Shown here: positions 25,005 through 33,830 of the stretch, one piece after another
How positions within the stretch are numbered: position 1 is the first letter of the stretch
Layout of the letters: each line of letters begins with the position of its first letter
Assembly (NCBI GenBank): GCA_965367215.1
Contig: CBDUIJ010000001.1
Span: forward strand, 8,000 to 71,999
Length of the DNA: 64,000 nucleotides
Direction of reading: 5' to 3'
From: Granulosicoccus sp965367215
GTDB lineage: Bacteria > Pseudomonadota > Gammaproteobacteria > Granulosicoccales > Granulosicoccaceae
Position numbers and translations under genes: made by a program
Notes under the pieces: generated by a model
Databases searched by the model: none
What the model was told of the DNA's origin: nothing
What the model saw: the letters and a program-made list of their open reading frames with translations, nothing else

Positions 25005-27461
25005 GTGACAGATTCTCTGCCAAGCAAGGCTAGCGCCGTTATCATCGGTGGGGGCGTGACCGGGGCCAGTGTCGCGTATCACCTCGCCAAGCTGGGCTGG
25101 CAGGATGTCGTTCTACTCGAGCGCAAGCAGTTTGCCTGCGGCACCACCTGGCACGCGGCAGGCCTGATCGGCACCGTACGGGCGAACGAAAGTCATGCCC
25201 GCCTTACCGAATACTCCATGCGCCTTCTGCACGATCTGGAACAGGAAACCGGTCAGTCCACGGGTTTTCGTCAGGTAGGCAGTCTGAGCATCGCACACAG
25301 CAAGGATCGTTGGGAGGAGCTCCGACGAGTGGCTGCGATGAACAACGCTTTCGGCGTTACGCGAGTCGACACGGTGACGCCCGACGAGGTGAAGGCCCTG
25401 TTTCCCCTGATCGACACTGACAGCCTGATTGGTGGCACCTTTGTGGAGCATGATGGTAAAGGTAATCCTATAGAGATTACGACCGCGTTCATCAAGGGGG
25501 CACGCTTGCACGGAGCACAGTGTCTGGAAGGCATCCGGGTCGAGGAAGTCCTGATCGACAATGGCAAGGTCACCGGGGTGCGTACCGAGCAGGGCACCAT
25601 TGCTACCGATTTTGTCGTCAACTGCGGTGGCATGTGGGCCCGCGAACTCGGGCAGAAAAGCGGAGTGAATATTCCCTTGCACGCCTGCGAACACTACTAC
25701 GCGGTTACCGAAAAACATGAGTTGGTGACGCCGAATCTCCCCATACTTCGAGACCATGACAAATGTGTCTACATCAAGGAGGATGCCGGTGGCTTGCTGG
25801 TAGGGGCGTTCGAAAAGAAAGCGGTTGCCTGGGGGCAGTTGGGCATTCCTGACGACTTCAGTTTCGATGAGCTTCCCGGTCATATGGAAGAGCAGCTGAT
25901 GCCGGTTCTGGAAGACGCGATGGTTCGCGTTCCCATGCTGGCAGACGTGGGGTGGCGCAGCTTTTTCTGCGGGCCAGAGTCCTTTACACCGGATGATCAG
26001 TTTCACGTGGGCGAGGCACCGGAGGTTCGGGGTTATTTCGTGGCGGCCGGGCTCAACTCGGTGGGCATTCAGAGTTCCGGTGGGTTGGGCAAGGTCTGCG
26101 CGGAGTGGATGCACAATGGTTATTGCCCGCTGGATCTGTGGGGCAATGATATTCGCCGCATGTACCCGTTCATGGGTACCCAGGCTTTCGCTGCGGAACG
26201 TGCCGAAGAATCGCTCGGTCTTCTCTACGCCAACCACTATCCGTTCCGCCAGTTCGAAACCGGTCGCAACGTTCGTCTGTCTCCCATTCATCAGCGTCTG
26301 CAGGAACACAATGCCTGCTTTGGCCAGGTGGCAGGCTGGGAGCGAGCCAACTGGTTTGCTCCGGCTGGAGTCGAGCCGAAGTACGAGTACAGCTTCGGAC
26401 GGCAGAACTGGTTCGAGCATTCCGCTGCCGAACATGCGGCCACTCGAGAGAGCGTGGCACTGTATGACCAGTCCAGCTTCTCCAAGTATCTTGTACAAGG
26501 GCGCGATGCCACACGTGTTCTACAGAAGATCTGCACGGCCGATATTGATGTCTCGGCCGACAGGATCATCTATACGCACTGGTTGAACGAACGCGGCGGC
26601 ATCGAAGCTGATCTGACTGTCACGCGTCAATCCGAGAACGAATATCTGGTCATCAGTGGCGCGGCTACCACCCACAAGGACCTGCACTGGTTGAGAACTC
26701 ATATCGGGCCGGATGATTTCTGCACGGTCACCGATGTCACCAGTCAGTACGCGGTGTTCGGCGTCATGGGGCCCAACAGCCGAGCCATGCTTGAGCCACT
26801 GCTGCGCATGGACTTGTCCAATGAGGCTTTTCCGTTTGGTCGCAGCGTGCCGGGAGAGATCGGCTATGCACCCATTCGAGTCACCCGGGTATCGTTTGTC
26901 GGTGAGCTGGGCTGGGAACTGTGCCTGCCTGCAGAAATGGCTATCCCCACGTTTGATCGCCTGCTGGAAGCCGGTCAGGCACATGGATTGAAGCTGGCAG
27001 GTTTGCACGCTCTTGACAGTTGTCGTATCGAAAAGAAGTTTCTGCATTTCGGGCACGATGTCGCTGACGAGGATACCCCTCTGGAGGCCGGAGTCGGATT
27101 TGTCTGCGCGATGGACAAGTCCGTTCCCTTTATCGGTCACGATGCGATTGCACGGCAGAAGGAGAGCAAGTCCCATCTGAACAAGCGGCTGGTGCAGTTC
27201 GTACTGCAGGATCCCGAGCCGATGTTCTATCACCATGAACCGATACTGGCAGGCGGCGAGTGCGTAGGTTATCTGACCTCGGGTAACTATGGTCATACAC
27301 TGGGTGGCTCTGTCGGTCTGGGTTACGTCAAGAGTATCGAGCCGATAACCGCTGACTGGCTGGCAGGCCAGCAATGGCAGATTGATGTCGGGGGCCAGCG
27401 CTTTGATGCAGCTGCCAGTCTTCGCGCAGCCTATGACCCAAGCGGGGCGCGCATGCGCTGA
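25005..27461 (+). CDS. FAD-dependent sarcosine/dimethylglycine dehydrogenase-like protein with GcvT domain
   Basis: The 818-residue protein has an N-terminal DAO-type FAD domain (AVIIGGGVTGASVAYHLAKLG, then GTTWHAAGLIG, where the His near residue 48 is the covalent FAD attachment site in this family). The C-terminal half, from about residue 440, is a GcvT-like folate-binding domain: LYDQSSFSKYLVQGRDA, VFGVMGPNSRAML, FVGELGWELCLPAE, LKLAGLHALDSCRIEKKF and a closing SGNYGHTLGGSVGLGYV. Members oxidatively demethylate methylated glycines, with tetrahydrofolate accepting the one-carbon unit. The start is GTG at 25005. It appears to be a single gene; the rfb genes downstream are probably a separate unit. 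Confidence 0.87.
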   Translation: MTDSLPSKASAVIIGGGVTGASVAYHLAKLGWQDVVLLERKQFACGTTWHAAGLIGTVRANESHARLTEYSMRLLHDLEQETGQSTGFRQVGSLSIAHSKDRWEELRRVAAMNNAFGVTRVDTVTPDEVKALFPLIDTDSLIGGTFVEHDGKGNPIEITTAFIKGARLHGAQCLEGIRVEEVLIDNGKVTGVRTEQGTIATDFVVNCGGMWARELGQKSGVNIPLHACEHYYAVTEKHELVTPNLPILRDHDKCVYIKEDAGGLLVGAFEKKAVAWGQLGIPDDFSFDELPGHMEEQLMPVLEDAMVRVPMLADVGWRSFFCGPESFTPDDQFHVGEAPEVRGYFVAAGLNSVGIQSSGGLGKVCAEWMHNGYCPLDLWGNDIRRMYPFMGTQAFAAERAEESLGLLYANHYPFRQFETGRNVRLSPIHQRLQEHNACFGQVAGWERANWFAPAGVEPKYEYSFGRQNWFEHSAAEHAATRESVALYDQSSFSKYLVQGRDATRVLQKICTADIDVSADRIIYTHWLNERGGIEADLTVTRQSENEYLVISGAATTHKDLHWLRTHIGPDDFCTVTDVTSQYAVFGVMGPNSRAMLEPLLRMDLSNEAFPFGRSVPGEIGYAPIRVTRVSFVGELGWELCLPAEMAIPTFDRLLEAGQAHGLKLAGLHALDSCRIEKKFLHFGHDVADEDTPLEAGVGFVCAMDKSVPFIGHDAIARQKESKSHLNKRLVQFVLQDPEPMFYHHEPILAGGECVGYLTSGNYGHTLGGSVGLGYVKSIEPITADWLAGQQWQIDVGGQRFDAAASLRAAYDPSGARMR

Positions 27462-27518
27462 CGCTCAGGTAGTCAGGCATTCATCATTTCGATGAACGCC
27501 GGAGCGCGATGGATGATC

Positions 27519-27541
27519 ACTGCCGGCAATCTGCCGGCAGT
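27519..27541. repeat. Palindromic hairpin upstream of rfbC
   Basis: ACTGCCGGC and GCCGGCAGT pair perfectly around AATCT. A smaller inverted repeat (TTCATC/GATGAA) lies about 30 bases before it. No T-run follows. It could end the preceding transcript with help or be a REP-like dispersed palindrome; only one copy was noticed. Confidence 0.45.
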
Positions 27542-27578
27542 GGAAGTGGCCCGCCTCGTGCTTCGTAAGGAGTTCCAA

Positions 27579-28172
27579 ATGGGTAACGCAATTACTGGTA
27601 TGCAAATCATCGATACAGCTCTGGAGGCTGTCAAGATTCTGGAACCAAGTGTTTTCGGTGACGACAGAGGTTTTTTTCTGGAGTCCTGGAACCGGCAAGC
27701 CTTCGAGAAGGCGGGTTTGCCAGGACATTTTGTTCAGGATAACCACAGTCGTTCATCGCAGGGTGTGCTGAGAGGTCTGCATTTCCAGGTCAAGCATCCA
27801 CAGGGTAAACTGGTGCGTGTAACCCGCGGCGAGGTGTTTGATGTTGCCGTAGACATGCGTCGTTCCTCGCCACAGTTCGGGCAGTGGGTAGGGGTGTCCC
27901 TGTCAGAAAGCAACAAACGACAACTGTGGGTGCCGGAGGGCTTTGCCCATGGTTTCTATGTGGTATCCGAGTCGGCTGATTTTCAGTACAAGTGTACGGA
28001 TTACTACAACCCTGAATTCGAACGAAGCCTGATATGGAACGATCCGGAAATTGGTATCGAATGGCCGCTTGTTGCAGGTACCGAGCCCATGCTGGCTCCG
28101 AAGGATGCCGCTGGCCTGCCGCTTGCCGAGTGCGACGAGATTGAAGATGTCCCACGGCGACTGGCAGCCTGA
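27579..28172 (+). CDS. rfbC: dTDP-4-dehydrorhamnose 3,5-epimerase
   Basis: The start at 27579 has AAGGAG six bases upstream and gives 197 residues, close to the usual 180-190. The family core is present: GDDRGFFLESWN, HFVQDNHSRSSQGVLRGLHFQ with the catalytic His, VRVTRGEVFDVAVDMRRSSP, WVPEGFAHGFYVVSESADFQYKCTDYYNPE and the IEWP motif. The enzyme epimerises C3 and C5 of dTDP-4-keto-6-deoxyglucose toward dTDP-L-rhamnose. First gene of rfbC-rfbD-rfbB, 18 bases ahead of rfbD. Confidence 0.95.
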   Translation: MGNAITGMQIIDTALEAVKILEPSVFGDDRGFFLESWNRQAFEKAGLPGHFVQDNHSRSSQGVLRGLHFQVKHPQGKLVRVTRGEVFDVAVDMRRSSPQFGQWVGVSLSESNKRQLWVPEGFAHGFYVVSESADFQYKCTDYYNPEFERSLIWNDPEIGIEWPLVAGTEPMLAPKDAAGLPLAECDEIEDVPRRLAA

Positions 28173-28190
28173 TTGCCGGGTAGCTGCGAT

Positions 28191-29051
28191 ATGAAAGCGT
28201 TCATTACTGGTAGCAGTCGAGGCCAATTGCACTGGGAGCTGCTACGCTCCATTCCAGAGAACGTAGAGGTTCTGACCCTGGGCGAGCGACTTGATATCAC
28301 TGATGAACGCTCGGTGCAGCTGGCCATTGCCAGGTTGCAACCGGATGTGATCATCAATGCCGCGGCTTATACGGCGGTCGACAAGGCCGAGTCGGAACCT
28401 GAGCAGGCCATGGCAGTCAATGCCGATGCCGTTGAATCCCTTGCGCGCGCATCAATCGCGACCGGCGCACACCTGCTGCACGTGTCGACCGATTTCGTGT
28501 TCGGGCAGGGCGATGGTTCGCCATTTGCAGAAGATGCGCCTGTTGCACCGGTCAGCGTCTATGGCAAGACCAAGCTTGCTGGCGAGCAGGCATTGCGTCG
28601 TCTCATGCCGGATACCAGTCTGTGCCTGCGGACAGCCTGGGTGTATTCGTCGCATGGAAACAATTTTGTCAAAACCATGCTGCGCGTCATGAACGAGCGT
28701 GGTGAGGTGGGTGTCATAGCCGATCAGGTCGGTTCACCCACCTGGGCCAACTCGCTTGCCCGGGCGCTGTGGCATGCCGCGATCACCAGGTCCAGCGGCA
28801 CCATGCACTGGACCGGGGCAGGGGTGGCCAGCTGGTATGATTTTGCCGTCGCCATTCATGAAGAAGCCCGGTCTCTTGGCCTGATAGACCGAGCGGTGGT
28901 CGTCAACCCGCTGACGACCGAGCAATATCCGACTCCAGCAGCGCGTCCGCATTACAGCGTGCTGGAACTGACACGGACCTGGAAGGCACTTGATCAGCGC
29001 GCGGAACATTGGCGCAACGATCTTCGAACCATGCTCAAGGAGCTGAAATGA
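28191..29051 (+). CDS. rfbD: dTDP-4-dehydrorhamnose reductase
   Basis: A 286-residue short-chain dehydrogenase beginning MKAFITGSSRGQLHWELL. The usual nucleotide-binding GxxGQLG has His in place of the last Gly (GQLHWEL), a mild oddity. INAAAYTAVDKAESEPEQA, HVSTDFVFGQGDGSPFAEDAP, the catalytic YGKTKLAGEQ (Tyr, Lys) and RTAWVYSSHGNNFVKTML are family blocks. It makes the final reduction to dTDP-L-rhamnose. rfbB starts within its stop codon (ATGA). Confidence 0.94.
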   Translation: MKAFITGSSRGQLHWELLRSIPENVEVLTLGERLDITDERSVQLAIARLQPDVIINAAAYTAVDKAESEPEQAMAVNADAVESLARASIATGAHLLHVSTDFVFGQGDGSPFAEDAPVAPVSVYGKTKLAGEQALRRLMPDTSLCLRTAWVYSSHGNNFVKTMLRVMNERGEVGVIADQVGSPTWANSLARALWHAAITRSSGTMHWTGAGVASWYDFAVAIHEEARSLGLIDRAVVVNPLTTEQYPTPAARPHYSVLELTRTWKALDQRAEHWRNDLRTMLKELK

Positions 29052-30151
29052 GACGTATGATGGTAACCGGCGCCGCCGGATTCATAGGCGCCAACTTTGT
29101 CCGGTACTGGCTTGAAACCTATCCGGAAGATGTCATCGTGATCGTTGACGCGCTCACCTATGCAGGGAACAAGGCAAACCTGGAAGGTGTCTTGTCCGAA
29201 CGTTGCTCACTGGTGGAATGCGACATCAACGATACCGATACGATCAAGGGCTTGCTGCGTGACCAGCAGCTATCCACGATTGTGCACTTCGCGGCTGAAA
29301 GTCATGTTGACCGCTCCATTGAAGGTCCGGATGCCTTCATCGAGGCCAATATCCTGGGTACCCACAGTCTGCTCAAGGCAGCCAGACAGGTCTGGCAGGT
29401 CGAGGGACTCGCAGTGGACGATCACCGCTTCCATCATGTCTCTACCGATGAAGTCTATGGGTCGCTGGCATCGGATGATCCTGCCTTTACCGAAACGACT
29501 GCCTATGCGCCCAATTCTCCGTACTCGGCGAGCAAGGCGTCCTCTGACTTTCTGGTTCGTGCGTATCACCATACGTACGGGTTGAATGTCACCACCAGCA
29601 ATTGTTCCAACAACTATGGCCCCTACCATTTTCCGGAAAAGCTGATTCCGCTGATCATCATCAACCTGCTGCATGGCAAGTCACTGCCAATCTACGGTGA
29701 TGGCAAGAATATTCGCGATTGGCTGTATGTCGAAGACCATGCGCGCGGCATCGAGTTGGTATTGAACAAGGGTGTTGTTGGGGAGACCTACAACGTCGGT
29801 GGCGTCAATGAGTGGACGAACATCGATATCGTCAAGCTCATCTGCGAGCTGATGGACGAACGTTTCGCCGCAAATCAGTCGCTGGCGGGGAACTACCCGG
29901 CTTGTCCGGCAGCTACCGGTGAGCGCTGTGATTCATTGATCAGTTACGTAACCGACCGTGCCGGACACGATTTCCGATACGCCATCGATACGGCAAAAAT
30001 CAGGGATGAGCTGGGGTATGAGCCTGCCGTGAATTTCGAAACCGGGATACGCAGAACACTCGATTGGTATCTGGCAAATTCCGACTGGTGGCAAGCCGTG
30101 CTCGACGGCAGTTACAGAGATCAGGCTGAACCAGCTCTGAAGACTGCTTGA
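29048..30151 (+). CDS. rfbB: dTDP-glucose 4,6-dehydratase
   Basis: The 367-residue extended SDR starts MRRMMVTGAAGFIGANFVRY with AAGGAG eight bases upstream, inside rfbD. It has HFAAESHVDRSI, HHVSTDEVYGSL (Thr-Asp-Glu catalytic segment), YSASKASSDFLVRAYHHTYG (Tyr and Lys) and NCSNNYGPYHFPEKLIPL. It forms dTDP-4-keto-6-deoxyglucose. The usual partner rfbA (glucose-1-phosphate thymidylyltransferase) is absent from the cluster and must be elsewhere. Rhamnose made here could feed the polysaccharide genes at the left end. Confidence 0.96.
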   Translation: MRRMMVTGAAGFIGANFVRYWLETYPEDVIVIVDALTYAGNKANLEGVLSERCSLVECDINDTDTIKGLLRDQQLSTIVHFAAESHVDRSIEGPDAFIEANILGTHSLLKAARQVWQVEGLAVDDHRFHHVSTDEVYGSLASDDPAFTETTAYAPNSPYSASKASSDFLVRAYHHTYGLNVTTSNCSNNYGPYHFPEKLIPLIIINLLHGKSLPIYGDGKNIRDWLYVEDHARGIELVLNKGVVGETYNVGGVNEWTNIDIVKLICELMDERFAANQSLAGNYPACPAATGERCDSLISYVTDRAGHDFRYAIDTAKIRDELGYEPAVNFETGIRRTLDWYLANSDWWQAVLDGSYRDQAEPALKTA

Positions 30152-30176
30152 GGTCGAGGCGGCAACTGTACGAAAC

Positions 30177-30197
30177 GCGCCCCGACGAGCGGGGCGC
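30177..30197. terminator. Bidirectional terminator between rfbB and chrR
   Basis: GCGCCCCG and CGGGGCGC pair around ACGAG, 26 bases after rfbB and 15 bases after the minus-strand chrR stop. A loose T-rich stretch (TGTCATTTT) follows on the plus strand. Confidence 0.75.
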
Positions 30198-30211
30198 TGT
30201 CATTTTCCGAA

Positions 30212-30901
30212 TCAGATACCGACGAAGGGTTGCATGATCTTGCCTATCACGCCCGAGTAGCGAACAGGTGATTGAGTGGCGATCAATGCGATGCAGGGCT
30301 CTTCACTGTCGACCACGGGCTGGTGTTCGATGCTGCCATCCAGATCGGCAATATCCCCCACCTGAAATCTGCCAATGCTGTCGCGATAGGAGCCTTGCAC
30401 CAGATAAGTGAGTTCGCGGTCATGATGCGAATGTTCGCTCAGTACTGCTCCGGGTGCCAGATGCAACAACTGAAAGGCGCCATGCCGACGATGTTGATCG
30501 TCCAGTTTGAACTGCTTGATTCCCGGCGCCACACGCCTCCAGCGTAACTGTTCCAGAGGTGCCGGCAGCAACCGGCCAAGTGGGCGAGGAACGCCCTTTA
30601 CAGCGCCTTTCGAGCCCATTTTCGCCGTGGAAGTCTGCAAGACGCTGTCTTGTGCATCAGTCGCCGGTGATTCTGCGGCCGCACCAGAACGCGATATCAG
30701 CTCCAGCGCCGATACCTTTATGGGCGTGGGTTCCAGCCGGTCGAACAGCCCGCCGCCAACGCCATCGGCCATTTGGGCACGGGCACGACATTGCCGGCAT
30801 ACCGTGAGATGGCAGGCGACCAGCGTTTCCATGGGCATGGTAAGGCTGCCCGTCGCATAGTCGTGTATTGTTTCGTCTGTCAGGTGGTGGGAGACGCTCA
30901 T
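30212..30901 (-). CDS. chrR: ChrR-type zinc anti-sigma factor
   Basis: A 229-residue two-domain protein. The N-terminal anti-sigma domain opens HHLTDETIHDYATGSL and has HLTVCRQCRAR, the H-x3-C-x2-C zinc motif of ZAS anti-sigma factors. The C-terminal cupin shows LHLAPGAVLSEHSHHDRELTYLVQGSYRD and FQVGDIADLDGSIEHQPVV, with the His and Glu residues that bind the second metal in ChrR. In Rhodobacter the cupin is needed for release of RpoE by singlet oxygen. It follows rpoE by 24 bases in the same operon. Confidence 0.93.
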   Translation of the reverse strand: MSVSHHLTDETIHDYATGSLTMPMETLVACHLTVCRQCRARAQMADGVGGGLFDRLEPTPIKVSALELISRSGAAAESPATDAQDSVLQTSTAKMGSKGAVKGVPRPLGRLLPAPLEQLRWRRVAPGIKQFKLDDQHRRHGAFQLLHLAPGAVLSEHSHHDRELTYLVQGSYRDSIGRFQVGDIADLDGSIEHQPVVDSEEPCIALIATQSPVRYSGVIGKIMQPFVGI

Positions 30902-30925
30902 GTCAAACTTGTCTGGCTCTGTTGG

Positions 30926-31576
30926 TCAATCGTTGATGGGACTGCCGCTGGACTCAGTGAGTAGAGCAGCTTTGTCTTCATCCTTCAGACTTGACCTTAC
31001 GGCCTGCATCGCCAAACGGATTCGTGATTTTACCGTTCCAATCGGCAAATCCAGCCATTCGGCGATATCTCCATGTGATTGCCCCCGGAAATAGGAAAGG
31101 TGCATCACCTGACGTTGCTCCTGAGGCAGCTTCTCCAAAGCCCGGTGCAGCCGCTCCGCAGCCTGCTCGGCATCGACATAGCCGGCCTGTGTCTCTGACT
31201 CATCGTTCTCGACATCGAGCATTTCATCTTCCAGCTCCACCTCGATACGAGAATTGCCGCGCAGGTAGTCGATGCGACGATTTCGTGCAATGGTGAACAG
31301 CCAGGTGCTGGCTGCTGCCTTTGACGGGTCGTAACTTTCAGCACGGCGCCACACGATGAGCATGATTTCCTGCATCAACTCATCTGAAATCTCTTCGGTC
31401 ATACCCTTGCCCATGAGGAAGGATTTGACGCGCCCAGCGTAATAGTTGTAGAAATCGGCAAACGCGTTTTCGTCGCGATCTCGACCGATGGCCTGCAGAT
31501 TGTCGCCCATGCGCTTTCTGAGAGCGGCGGATGCCTCTGTGGGCTTGTCTTGCCTGGTAGTTGCCATTTTGGTCAT
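30926..31576 (-). CDS. rpoE: ECF sigma factor, RpoE/ECF11 type
   Basis: The 216-residue protein has sigma region 2 (AFADFYNYYAGRVKSFLMGKG, EEISDELMQEIMLIVWRRAESYDPSKAAASTWLFTIARNRRIDYLR) and region 4 (LPQEQRQVMHLSYFRGQSHGDIAEWLDLPIGTVKSRIRLAM). Linked to chrR, it belongs to the RpoE-ChrR singlet-oxygen response group. The start at 31576 has an alternative ATG nine bases downstream. Its targets probably include the divergent flavoprotein-DUF1365-Cfa operon 108 bases away. Confidence 0.94.
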   Translation of the reverse strand: MTKMATTRQDKPTEASAALRKRMGDNLQAIGRDRDENAFADFYNYYAGRVKSFLMGKGMTEEISDELMQEIMLIVWRRAESYDPSKAAASTWLFTIARNRRIDYLRGNSRIEVELEDEMLDVENDESETQAGYVDAEQAAERLHRALEKLPQEQRQVMHLSYFRGQSHGDIAEWLDLPIGTVKSRIRLAMQAVRSSLKDEDKAALLTESSGSPIND

Positions 31577-31617
31577 TCGGTGATTGTACCGTCGAGAGGA
31601 TGACAGGTCATGATTAC

Positions 31618-31646
31618 TGATCCTGATATCCCGATAATGCGTAGCA
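31618..31646 (+). promoter_or_regulatory. Candidate RpoE (ECF11) promoter
   Basis: TGATCC at 31618-31623, 18 bases, then TAGCA. From memory the Rhodobacter RpoE -35 element is TGATC-like, with a TA-rich -10. It would start transcription about 30 bases before the flavin oxidoreductase ATG. The -10 match is loose. Confidence 0.4.
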
Positions 31647-31684
31647 GTGCATTCATATACCCACTATAGAGTAGACTCAAGAGC

Positions 31685-33040
31685 ATGGTCCCAGACAGCA
31701 AAAAGCACATTGCCGTCGTTGGCAGCGGCGCAGCGGGAATGGCGGCTGCCTGGTTATTGTCACAGCGACACCGTGTCACCTTACTGGAAAAGGACGATCG
31801 GATTGGTGGCCATGCGCATACCGCAACGGTCCCTGGCGGGGCACAGGGCGGCAAGGCGTTGGGAATCGATACCGGCTTCATTGTCTACAACGAACCCAGT
31901 TATCCCAATCTGACTCGGTGGTTCGATGCCTTGCAGGTCGAAACCGAAGACAGTGACATGTCATTTGCGGTGTCTCGCGACAACGGCAACTTCGAATACG
32001 CAGGTGGACCGCTACTTGGATTGATGGCCCAGCCTGGACTGCTGTTGAAGTCACGTTTCTGGCGCATGCTGCGTGATCTGTTGCGGTTCTATCGAGAAGC
32101 TCCCGGCCAGATTCCCGCAGATGGCTGCATGACTCTTGGGGAATACCTGAGTCAGAACGGCTACTCCCGAGAATTCATCGAAGATCACCTGCTGCCATTC
32201 GGTGCAGCCATCTGGTCGACACCCAAGCAACAGATGCTCGAGTATCCGGCAGCATCCTTCATACGTTTCTGCAGTAATCATGGGTTGCTGCAGGTCAGCA
32301 ATCGGCCGCAGTGGCGAACCGTTACCGGAGGCAGTCAGTCCTATGTCAGGGCGGTAGCCGACATCATCGGGCAAGACTCCATTCTGACCAGCTTCGATGT
32401 CAAGGGAATCGAACGCGGGGCCGATGGGGTCGTCGTCCACTCGCTGGACGGCCGTACAGTGCATGCCGACGAGCTGGTGCTGGCCACGCATGCGGATCAG
32501 GCTCTGGCCTGCCTTGATGCACCTTCAGCAAGAGAAACCGCCTTGCTGAGCCCGTTTCGATACGAGAGCAACCAGGCCTATTTGCACACCGATATTCGTT
32601 ATCTGCCGAAGCGCAAGCGAGCCTGGTGCAGCTGGAACTATGTGGAACAGGGCCCGGGTGAGTCCCAGCAGGTGTCCTTGAGTTACTGGATGAATCGTTT
32701 GCAGAATCTGGATAGCAAGACGCAATACGTGGTAACCCTCAATCCGGACAAGGCGCCGGAGGCCGGCTGTGTTCTGCGTTCGCATACGTATGAGCATCCC
32801 TTGTTCAACGCGGATACCTGGCAGGCACAGCAGGAGCTCTGGTCGTTGCAGGGGCAGAACCGAACCTGGTACTGCGGCAGCTATTTCGGCTCCGGGTTCC
32901 ACGAAGATGCAGTGCAGTCCGGCCTGGCGGTTGCCGAACAGCTGGGTGGTTTGCAGCGCCCCTGGACGCTTGCAAATCCTTCCGGTCGCATCGTTATATC
33001 TGCACAGGCGGACTCGCCTTCCAGGCAAGTGGCTGCATGA
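31685..33040 (+). CDS. Flavin amine-oxidase-like oxidoreductase, UfaD-like
   Basis: The 451-residue FAD protein starts with IAVVGSGAAGMAAAWLLSQRHRVTLLEKDDRIGGHAHT, the dinucleotide fold of NAD(P)/FAD amine-oxidase-like proteins. It has DTGFIVYNEPSYPNLTRWFDAL, LPFGAAIWSTP and a closing WYCGSYFGSGFHEDAVQSGLAVAEQL. Proteins of this family in RpoE-ChrR regulons, together with a DUF1365 protein and a Cfa-like methyltransferase, are tied to furan fatty acid synthesis in Rhodobacter, where UfaD desaturates a methylated acyl chain on phospholipid. The next ATG overlaps its stop. The specific role here is inferred from family and gene order. Confidence 0.82.
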   Translation: MVPDSKKHIAVVGSGAAGMAAAWLLSQRHRVTLLEKDDRIGGHAHTATVPGGAQGGKALGIDTGFIVYNEPSYPNLTRWFDALQVETEDSDMSFAVSRDNGNFEYAGGPLLGLMAQPGLLLKSRFWRMLRDLLRFYREAPGQIPADGCMTLGEYLSQNGYSREFIEDHLLPFGAAIWSTPKQQMLEYPAASFIRFCSNHGLLQVSNRPQWRTVTGGSQSYVRAVADIIGQDSILTSFDVKGIERGADGVVVHSLDGRTVHADELVLATHADQALACLDAPSARETALLSPFRYESNQAYLHTDIRYLPKRKRAWCSWNYVEQGPGESQQVSLSYWMNRLQNLDSKTQYVVTLNPDKAPEAGCVLRSHTYEHPLFNADTWQAQQELWSLQGQNRTWYCGSYFGSGFHEDAVQSGLAVAEQLGGLQRPWTLANPSGRIVISAQADSPSRQVAA

Positions 33041-33798
33041 CGCTCGTCAGTCGTCTTTACGCTGGACAGGTTTTTCACTGTCGACGCCGACCGAAAGTGC
33101 ATCGGTTGCGCTATTCGGTATTTTCCATGCTGCTCGATCTGGATGAGATCGACCAGTTGGATCGTGAATTGTGGCTGTTTTCCCGCAACCGCTTCAACCT
33201 GTTCTCGTTCCATGACAGCGACTTTGGAGATCAACAGCAGGACTCTCTGAAGGCCCATGTCACGAATGGTCTGCGGTCCGCTGGTGTGCAGGAAACGCCC
33301 GAAAAGATCCTGCTCAGTTGTTATCCCCGAGTGTTGGGGCATGCATTCAATCCCTTGAGTCTTTTCTATTGCCTGGACAGGCAGGGCCGTTGTTTTGCGA
33401 TCGTGCACGAGGTTCACAATACGTTCGGCGAACGACACTGCTACGTCCTGCCGGTCGAACTGCAAGACGGAAACACGCCGCAGTGGATCAAGCAGAACGC
33501 CAACAAGGAATTGTTCGTATCGCCTTTTGCCCGGATGGACATGCATTACGACTTCAGAGTCAATCTGCCTGAAGAACGGCAGATCATCGTGATCCGAGCC
33601 TCGGACGAGCAGGGGCTACTGATCACGGCCAGTTATGTCGCTCTTCGAAAACGCATCACAGCCGGCAGGCTGCTACGTTACTTTTTTGCCTATCCACTGT
33701 TGGGTGCAAAGGTCGTCATCGGAATCCACTGGGAAGCGTTCCTGCTGTGGTGCAAGGGCGTTCCCTGGTTCAGGCACCAGCCCAAGACATCCGCTTGA
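33037..33798 (+). CDS. DUF1365 family protein, UfaO-like
   Basis: The 253-residue protein matches DUF1365: LYAGQVFHCRRRPKVHRLRYSVFSMLLDLDEI, NRFNLFSFHDSDFGD, ILLSCYPRVLGHAFNPLSLFYCLDR, EVHNTFGERHCYVLP and FARMDMHYDFRV. No signal peptide is seen. The genes on both sides are its usual companions. In the furan fatty acid pathway a protein needed for insertion of O2-derived oxygen (UfaO) is reported beside the desaturase; assigning this protein to that step is an inference. ATGA overlap with the upstream gene shows tight coupling. Confidence 0.82.
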   Translation: MTLVSRLYAGQVFHCRRRPKVHRLRYSVFSMLLDLDEIDQLDRELWLFSRNRFNLFSFHDSDFGDQQQDSLKAHVTNGLRSAGVQETPEKILLSCYPRVLGHAFNPLSLFYCLDRQGRCFAIVHEVHNTFGERHCYVLPVELQDGNTPQWIKQNANKELFVSPFARMDMHYDFRVNLPEERQIIVIRASDEQGLLITASYVALRKRITAGRLLRYFFAYPLLGAKVVIGIHWEAFLLWCKGVPWFRHQPKTSA

Positions 33799-33830
33799 CC
33801 AATACACCGAGCCGAATACATACAAAAGAC

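Noticed and set aside
25113..26498. 461-codon open frame on the minus strand
   Set aside because: Antisense to the sarcosine dehydrogenase-like gene, which has a full set of motifs on the plus strand.
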